Position numbers and translations under genes: made by a program
Shown: positions 36,746 through 42,022 of the stretch, piece by piece
Layout: each line of letters opens with the position of its first letter
How positions within the stretch are numbered: position 1 is the stretch's first letter
The notes under the pieces: model-generated
The model's database searches: none
Told to the model about the DNA's origin: nothing
The model's input: the letters and a program-made list of their open reading frames with translations, nothing else
Assembly (NCBI GenBank): GCA_001462225.1
Contig: LIUH01000028.1
Coordinates: 5,475 to 47,496, forward strand
DNA: 42,022 bases
Direction: 5' to 3'
Origin: Fibrobacteria bacterium GUT31
GTDB lineage: Bacteria > Fibrobacterota > Fibrobacteria > Fibrobacterales > Fibrobacteraceae

Positions 36746-38117
36746 GGGAATTTTTATTTTAACATTCTTTTGCCTGGCGATAACATCCGTATCGTACAGC
36801 CAAGTGTTGCAATTGGATGAGTTGGAACAACATCCGATAAAAAATGCTTCTCTTCTGCATCCTCTTTTTGAAAAATTCATCAAGCTGGAAGAGAATAAAG
36901 AGGGGAAAATCAATATCGTTCATATCGGCGATTCGCATATTCAAGCCGATTTTTTCACTAATGCGGTACGCAAGCCGCTACAACAACAATTCGGAAACGG
37001 AGGATACGGATTCACTTTTCCTTACAACCTGAACGGACCGGCTAGGCCCTACCGTTTCGCTACAAACGTCGCATGGCAAATCTGCAGGAACAATAGACCA
37101 GCAAGATGCGATTCGGGTACCGAATTCGGATTATCCGGCTATGGGTTCAACACCCAAGCAAGCCAATTTGTCCTCTCGGTGGAGGCGAGCGAAGAGCGAT
37201 TTAGATTTAATACCATAAAAATAATCGCTCCGGAAGCCACATCTTACCGCTTGGCAGCGATAGAGGGAGATAAAAAGCCTATGATACATAATGTGCGGTC
37301 CAGCGTTGAAATTCACAAAGTTAAAAGCAGGGAAACTTTGGATGCCATAGCAAAGAATTACAGGGTTTCCGCAGCGGCCATCAAAAGAGAAAACAACATG
37401 AAATCAAACAAAATTTGGGCAGGGAAAAATTTGCGCATCCCCATTACGATAACGGAAACCAGTACGGACACATCCTTATTTCTCCCGCTTGAATTTCAAT
37501 GGCAGGAGAAATTCGTTTCAGCATACCATCAGGATAATCCGATTTCGGCAATATATCTGCTTCAAACCGGAAAACAAAATTTTTACAACCTCAATGGATT
37601 CATTGTTGAAAATGATGCTCCGGGTGTTATCTATCACAGTATCGGAACTGTGGGGTCTATGGCATCCGATTTCAATGCAACTCCATTGTTCTTTGAGCAA
37701 CTCCCGGTGTTGTCCCCTGACTTTGTTATAATATCGTTCGGGACTAATGAATCTTACAGTGATGTTACAGCAGAAGAATTTATCGCACAGATGGAACTGT
37801 TTATCAACAATATCAAAGCATTTTGCCCCGAAATTCCGATTCTTGTAACTACCCCACCCACTTCACTATTACGCCGCAGGAGATTGAACAATTATGTTTT
37901 GGAATATTCCGATAACTTGATGCAGAGAGATGATATTGCACTGTGGGATTTGTATTCTTTCACCGGAGGGCTTATGGGAGCAGAGGAAAATTTTGCGGCA
38001 ATACAAATAACCAAAGACTATATACATTACACTTCTAAAGGGTACGTCAATCAAGGAACTGCATTTGCCAACTCCCTCCTTAGCCAATATGAACATTATA
38101 AACGGAACCGCGAATGA
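36726..38117 (+). CDS. Secreted SGNH hydrolase-family protein with an inserted LysM domain
   Basis: The start at 36726 (or 36735) is chosen because AAGGAG precedes it and the product then begins with a signal peptide (MGIRGIFILTFFCLAITSVSYSQ). The frame also opens at 36675, which would only overlap the upstream gene. In the 463-residue form: block I HIGDSHIQAD (Ser70), block III SFGTNES, block V DYIHYTSKG (Asp431, His434). Between them lies a LysM domain (about 196-240; HKVKSRETLDAIAKNYRVSAAAIKREN), which binds N-acetylglucosamine glycans such as peptidoglycan. It is a paralogue of the upstream SGNH protein. The stop overlaps the MBOAT start (ATGA), so the two are coupled. Confidence 0.85.
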   Translation: MQEMGIRGIFILTFFCLAITSVSYSQVLQLDELEQHPIKNASLLHPLFEKFIKLEENKEGKINIVHIGDSHIQADFFTNAVRKPLQQQFGNGGYGFTFPYNLNGPARPYRFATNVAWQICRNNRPARCDSGTEFGLSGYGFNTQASQFVLSVEASEERFRFNTIKIIAPEATSYRLAAIEGDKKPMIHNVRSSVEIHKVKSRETLDAIAKNYRVSAAAIKRENNMKSNKIWAGKNLRIPITITETSTDTSLFLPLEFQWQEKFVSAYHQDNPISAIYLLQTGKQNFYNLNGFIVENDAPGVIYHSIGTVGSMASDFNATPLFFEQLPVLSPDFVIISFGTNESYSDVTAEEFIAQMELFINNIKAFCPEIPILVTTPPTSLLRRRRLNNYVLEYSDNLMQRDDIALWDLYSFTGGLMGAEENFAAIQITKDYIHYTSKGYVNQGTAFANSLLSQYEHYKRNRE

Positions 38118-39565
38118 CCGCTTTTGATTTAACTTACGACCCTAAATCGCCGTTGTTATTTAATAGCGGTTTATTTTTGGGATTGTTCCTTGCGTTTTAT
38201 CTGATATATGTGTTTACCCACAAGTACAGCCGCTTCCGTACGGCATATGTCCTTCTTTTTTCTTTTTTCTTCTATTACAAGGCCGGAGGAATGTATTTTA
38301 TTTTGCTTGCCGTTTCTTCTGTTTTTAACTATTTCCTCTCTAAGCAATTGTATAAAACGGAAAGCCCCGGAAAAAGAAAATTTTTTATTACGCTTTTGGT
38401 CGCAATAAATCTAGGCATTCTGGCCTATTATAAATACACCAATTTTATTATAGGAAATATAAATGCCGTTTTTAACGGGGATATTTCATTTCAGAATATA
38501 ATATTGCCTATAGGCATCTCCTTTTTTATATTTCAGGCCATTAGCTATTCCATAGATGTTTACAGGAGGGAAATCGAACCGGCACGAAATCTGCTGGATT
38601 TTTCCTTTTACCTCTGCTTTTTTCCGCAGTTGGTAGCCGGCCCAATAGTCCGTGCGAAAGAATTTTTGCCGCAAATGTACGAAAAACTTAAATTCTCAAA
38701 AGAAGATATGGGCAAGGCCTTTTTCCTCATTATGGTTGGGCTTATAAAAAAAGCGGTTATTTCCGATTATATTTCGCTTAACTTTGTGGACAGGATATTT
38801 GAGGCCCCCAGCAGTTACACAGCAATAGAAAATCTACTTGCAACTTACGGATATGCCATTCAGATATATTGTGATTTTTCGGGTTATTCCGATATGGCCA
38901 TAGGTTTAGCGTTGTTGATGGGGTTCAAACTTCCGCTCAATTTTCTCACACCATATAAATCAAAATCCGTTACGGAATTCTGGAAGCGATGGCATATCTC
39001 CCTTTCTTCGTGGCTGCGCGATTATCTGTACATCTCGCTGGGCGGCAACCGTAAAGGGAAAATTCGTACCTACGGCAATTTATTTTTAACTATGTTAATC
39101 GGGGGATTATGGCACGGAGCAGCGTGGAGATTTGTCGTGTGGGGCGGATTGCACGGCATTGCCTTAGCTATTGAACGTATCCTTAAATCATACATAAAAA
39201 TACCGCAAAATATATTCACGCGTATCATCGGCGTAATTTTGACTTTCCATTTTGTGACGTTCGCATGGATATTTTTCCGCGCCCAGGATTTTGGCACGGC
39301 AATGGAATTGATAGGTAATATAGGACAGTTAAGTTTTCAAGCGGAGCATTGGTTTTCCGTGATAAGCGTATATAAAAATGTGCTGATTGTGCTGCTCGCC
39401 GGGTTCATCATGCATTTTTTGCCGAGTCGGTTTGTGCAGTGGCTTCGGAAGATTTTTATCGCAGCTCCGGTTGTTGTCAAGGCCGTGATAATCGGGTTGG
39501 TTCTATGGCTGGTGTATGCAACGGCATCCAGTGAAGTTCAACCGTTTATCTATTTTCAGTTTTAA
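38114..39565 (+). CDS. MBOAT-family O-acyltransferase (AlgI/PatA/DltB-like)
   Basis: These multi-TM enzymes move acyl groups, usually acetyl, from a cytoplasmic donor across the membrane to an extracytoplasmic partner. The 483-residue protein has the AlgI-type signatures: FFQLVAGPIVRAKEFLPQ (as FFPQLVAGPIVRAKEF), SVTEFWKRWHISLSSWLRDYLYI and GGLWHGAAWRFVVWGGLHG, with the active-site-region His334. About eleven to twelve TM helices are predicted and the length is normal. With the two SGNH genes just upstream this is an acetyl-relay set like AlgIJX or PatAB. The 3' end overlaps the convergent LOG gene by 20 bp. Confidence 0.95.
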   Translation: MTAFDLTYDPKSPLLFNSGLFLGLFLAFYLIYVFTHKYSRFRTAYVLLFSFFFYYKAGGMYFILLAVSSVFNYFLSKQLYKTESPGKRKFFITLLVAINLGILAYYKYTNFIIGNINAVFNGDISFQNIILPIGISFFIFQAISYSIDVYRREIEPARNLLDFSFYLCFFPQLVAGPIVRAKEFLPQMYEKLKFSKEDMGKAFFLIMVGLIKKAVISDYISLNFVDRIFEAPSSYTAIENLLATYGYAIQIYCDFSGYSDMAIGLALLMGFKLPLNFLTPYKSKSVTEFWKRWHISLSSWLRDYLYISLGGNRKGKIRTYGNLFLTMLIGGLWHGAAWRFVVWGGLHGIALAIERILKSYIKIPQNIFTRIIGVILTFHFVTFAWIFFRAQDFGTAMELIGNIGQLSFQAEHWFSVISVYKNVLIVLLAGFIMHFLPSRFVQWLRKIFIAAPVVVKAVIIGLVLWLVYATASSEVQPFIYFQF

Positions 39566-40214
39566 TATACTCCAAAGTGTCTTCCACGTCATCCGAAAAA
39601 TGTATGAAATCCATGTCTTCTTTGTCTATCAGTCCGTCATCTACAAACCTTTGCCAGTTCACAATGTTCTTCCAAAATTCCGTGCCGAATAGGACCAGCG
39701 GAACTTTATCCGTTTTTTTGTTCTGAAGCATGGTCAATGATTCAAACAATTCATCAAATGTTCCAAAACCGCCGGGGAAAACAACAATCGCCGCAGATTT
39801 TGACAAAAACCAAAATTTGCGCAAAAAGAAATAGTGAAACTGAATTTCCAGATTTTTATCTACATGAGGATTTGTGCTTTGCTCCCATGGAAGTTCTATG
39901 CAAAAGCCGAGGGATGGGGCATTGGCTTCTTTTGCGCCTTTGTTCCCCGCTTCCATAATGCCGGGGCCTCCGCCTGTGCATATAGCGAATTTTTCGGGCT
40001 GGGTTTTTGCCCATTCGCCCAATTTGAACGCCAAGTCGTTTGCAGCTTGGTAATATTTGTCACCTGATTTTATTCTGGCAGAACCGAAGATTACTATGGT
40101 TTTGTCTATTTTGTTATCTTCTATAATCGCTTTTGAGGCTAAAAATTCAGACATAATGCGGACAGGCCTTCCGTGTTCGCCCTTGATAAAATCTTGGTCA
40201 TGAAATGCTAACAT
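39546..40214 (-). CDS. LOG-family (TIGR00730) nucleotide-monophosphate phosphoribohydrolase-like protein
   Basis: LOG proteins cleave the N-glycosidic bond of cytokinin riboside or purine monophosphates. The 222-residue sequence has the Rossmann-fold motifs TGGGPGIMEAGNKGA and PGGFGTFDELFESLTMLQ (the PGGxGTxxE active site). Substrate is not predictable. The ATG at 40214 has no Shine-Dalgarno; TACATT followed by ACCCCC precedes it directly. It starts 26 nt downstream of the antiporter gene. Confidence 0.92.
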   Translation of the reverse strand: MLAFHDQDFIKGEHGRPVRIMSEFLASKAIIEDNKIDKTIVIFGSARIKSGDKYYQAANDLAFKLGEWAKTQPEKFAICTGGGPGIMEAGNKGAKEANAPSLGFCIELPWEQSTNPHVDKNLEIQFHYFFLRKFWFLSKSAAIVVFPGGFGTFDELFESLTMLQNKKTDKVPLVLFGTEFWKNIVNWQRFVDDGLIDKEDMDFIHFSDDVEDTLEYIKTENR

Positions 40215-40220
40215 GGGGGT

Positions 40221-40226
40221 AATGTA
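40221..40226 (-). promoter_or_regulatory. -10-like hexamer for a leaderless LOG mRNA
   Basis: TACATT on the minus strand is followed by ACCCCC and the ATG at 40214, a 6-nt gap. It lies in the 26-nt space after the antiporter gene, so the LOG gene may have its own start as well as read-through. Confidence 0.45.
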
Positions 40227-40240
40227 GTATTTTACAATGA

Positions 40241-42022
40241 TCAGTCATCGCTAATAAACTGCTCACGAATACAAGCAACTTCCTCTTTTATTTTTTCATC
40301 GTTTGCACCTTCATTTTGCAGCACCATCTCGGCTATGCCTACGGCTGCCTCGGCTTCTTCATAGCAAACCCTTGATACGCCTATTTTTTCCAGCATTGCA
40401 CGTTCGGTAATATAGCGTGCTCTGGAATATATTATCGCATTTTCGTTTAAGTTGCGGGCAGTGCTGGCTATGGGAATTCTCGCTGCCAAATCAGGCGGAG
40501 TGATTATCAGGTAACTCGCTTGTTCCATGCCGGCTGCTTTTAGAATATCCGCTTTGGAAGCATCTCCGAAAACCGCTTCTGTGCCGTTTTCGTGCAAGAA
40601 TGTAATGGTATCCACATTCATATCTATAATAACAGGATGAATGCCGGCTTGTTTGAATATGCGGGTGATGGTTTGCCCAACAGGACCGTAGCCAACCACA
40701 ATAGCCTTTCTTTGTTCGGCTAAATTCTTGGGTTTAGCTGACCCCAGTTTATTTGCACGTTGTGTAGCTCGCCAATTTAGCAAAGACCATAATTTTTTAT
40801 TCTTGCTCAGAAATTTTTCCAGCACCGGCACCAAGCGAAACAGCAAAGGATTTAGAGCCAAAGATAATATGGCGGCAGCTATGAGTACGCTTTCTTTTTC
40901 AGCGGTTATCAAGCCGAGTTTACGTGCTTCCCCTGAGAGAATAAAAGAAAATTCACCTATTTGAGCGAGTGCCAAAGCTACCGTGAAAGCCGTGGTTGTT
41001 GAGTATCCCAAAACAACTACAACAACAAGAGCTGCAAGAGGTTTAGCTATAAGTATAATACCCATCAGAATAATGAAAAGTCTTGTTTGCTCAAATAATA
41101 CAATCGGGTCGAACAACATGCCAACAGCCACAAAGAAAATAACGGCAAAAGCATCTTTCATAGGCAGAGCATCTGCTGCTGCTTGCTCGCTCAGTTTGGA
41201 CTGCCCCACTGCCATGCCGGCTAAAAATGCGCCTAAGGCAAAAGAGGCTTCAAAAATAACAACAGAACCGGTTGCAATTAGCAAGGCAAGAGCCAAAACC
41301 GCCAAAGTGAACAGTTCGCGAGAACGGGTGCGAGCTATTTGGGTCAATATCCAGGGTATGAATTTTTTGCCTCCGAGCAAAACCACTGCGGCGAGCAAGC
41401 CCATTTTTAATATGGCAAAGATAAACGAAAGAAAAATTGTTAACGGCCCGGTTTCACCCTCAAATAAAGTGATCCCAAAAAAAGTTATGGGGATTGTGCC
41501 GCTTTTGCTCAGGATAATTCCACCCAGTGCTGGAAGGAGAACCAGCATAAGCACTGTAAAAATATCCTCTACTATTAGCCACCCTATAGCTATATGGCCT
41601 TGAGATGTATTGAGCACATTATTATCCGAAAGAACACGAATAAGCACAACGGTGCTCGCTACCGAAACCGCCATGCCTATGACCAGCCCGGAGCCCCATG
41701 AATGCCCAAGCCAGTGCAAAAATACGGTTGCAAGTACCGTAGCGGTTAAGCTCTGCACAACAGCACCCGGCAGAGAAACCCGTTTTACCGCAAGCAAGTC
41801 TTTTACGCTAAAGTGCAAGCCTACACCGAACAGCAATAATATAACGCCAACTTCCGAAAGCTGCGTGGCAAGCTCTTTCTCTATGCTTAAACGACTAACC
41901 ACCACCCCAGCCAGCAAATAACCTAAAATCGGGGAAAGCCGCAAACGCTGGGTTATGTATCCAAAGCCAAGCGCAATAGTAAAACCCAGAGCCAGTAGTA
42001 AAATTAAGTCATAATCATGCAC
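40241..42022 (-). CDS. CPA2-family monovalent cation:proton antiporter with TrkA-N (KefB/KefC/YbaL-like)
   Basis: The protein exchanges K+ or Na+ for H+ across the inner membrane. Residues about 1-400 form a Na_H_exchanger domain with about twelve TM helices (start HDYDLILLLALGFTIALGFGYITQRLRLSPILGYLLAG). Residues about 437-560 are an RCK/TrkA-N domain with the nucleotide loop VVGYGPVGQTITRIF. A short acidic tail ends the protein. YbaL-type N-termini begin almost at this point, so the GTG at 42022 could be the start, but it sits on the window edge and an ATG just outside cannot be excluded. Confidence 0.92.
   Translation of the reverse strand: MHDYDLILLLALGFTIALGFGYITQRLRLSPILGYLLAGVVVSRLSIEKELATQLSEVGVILLLFGVGLHFSVKDLLAVKRVSLPGAVVQSLTATVLATVFLHWLGHSWGSGLVIGMAVSVASTVVLIRVLSDNNVLNTSQGHIAIGWLIVEDIFTVLMLVLLPALGGIILSKSGTIPITFFGITLFEGETGPLTIFLSFIFAILKMGLLAAVVLLGGKKFIPWILTQIARTRSRELFTLAVLALALLIATGSVVIFEASFALGAFLAGMAVGQSKLSEQAAADALPMKDAFAVIFFVAVGMLFDPIVLFEQTRLFIILMGIILIAKPLAALVVVVVLGYSTTTAFTVALALAQIGEFSFILSGEARKLGLITAEKESVLIAAAILSLALNPLLFRLVPVLEKFLSKNKKLWSLLNWRATQRANKLGSAKPKNLAEQRKAIVVGYGPVGQTITRIFKQAGIHPVIIDMNVDTITFLHENGTEAVFGDASKADILKAAGMEQASYLIITPPDLAARIPIASTARNLNENAIIYSRARYITERAMLEKIGVSRVCYEEAEAAVGIAEMVLQNEGANDEKIKEEVACIREQFISDD

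Noticed and set aside
40983-41603. 206-codon plus-strand ORF
   Set aside because: It is antisense to the Kef-type antiporter gene, whose domains are unambiguous; its own translation is Lys/Ala/Thr-rich with no motif or ribosome-binding site.

Overview
The window most likely comes from a member of the Fibrobacterota (Fibrobacter / Fibromonas-like lineage). The best evidence is the partial gene at the left edge. It carries a PEGA-like repeat region and then the start of the Fib_succ_major paralogous domain (residues TDARDGKKYRAVKIGTQTWM), a hallmark of Fibrobacter. The large secreted proteins also end in, or contain, type IX secretion-like (Por) sorting domains of the kind found in that phylum. 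I saw no rRNA, tRNA, CRISPR array, insertion sequence or phage gene.

Layout. (1) 1-6575, all minus strand: the partial Fib_succ_major protein, then a tight unit transcribed Wzz-like chain-length protein -> two-domain BadF/HgdC-type activase -> miaB -> transglutaminase-like lipoprotein. miaB has a 7-bp minisatellite expanded inside its coding sequence, and the unit is flanked by two inverted copies of a 47-bp repeat. (2) 6649-15303, minus strand: eight nearly contiguous genes headed by an SPFH-domain protein with four zinc ribbons. They include a 4-TM protein, a membrane-anchored coiled-coil protein with a very acidic tail, a pair of coiled-coil paralogues, a bactofilin-like beta-helix protein and two DUF805 membrane proteins. 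This is my best candidate for an undescribed system. (3) 15304-15561: a divergent control region with six 7-mers in perfect 11-bp phase, the geometry of an OmpR/PhoB-type operator. (4) 15562-28438, plus strand: a lipoprotein, a secreted protein with an internal sorting-like domain, and a 3245-residue modular surface protein (GLUG, FN3-like, three LamG, C-terminal sorting domain). (5) 28439-33285, minus strand: an orphan FecCD permease, the infC-rpmI-rplT operon (infC has no ATG start), an outer-membrane protein and an oligopeptide-binding lipoprotein. (6) 33333-35269, plus strand: a YgjP-type metallopeptidase and an orphan CydC-like ABC exporter, followed by a strongly foldable intergenic element. 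(7) 35432-39565, plus strand: two SGNH hydrolases (one with an inserted LysM domain) and an MBOAT acyltransferase, which together look like an extracytoplasmic O-acetylation module. (8) 39546-42022, minus strand: a LOG-family protein and a CPA2/Kef-type antiporter reaching the right edge.

Two features run across the whole window. Several genes that head transcription units have a TAnATT-like -10 hexamer ending exactly 6-7 nt before the ATG and no Shine-Dalgarno sequence, which predicts leaderless mRNAs; genes inside operons carry normal GGAG-type sites. The same 7-bp repeat (AGTTGAG) occurs at two unrelated loci, and at both it intrudes into coding sequence or supplies start or stop codons.
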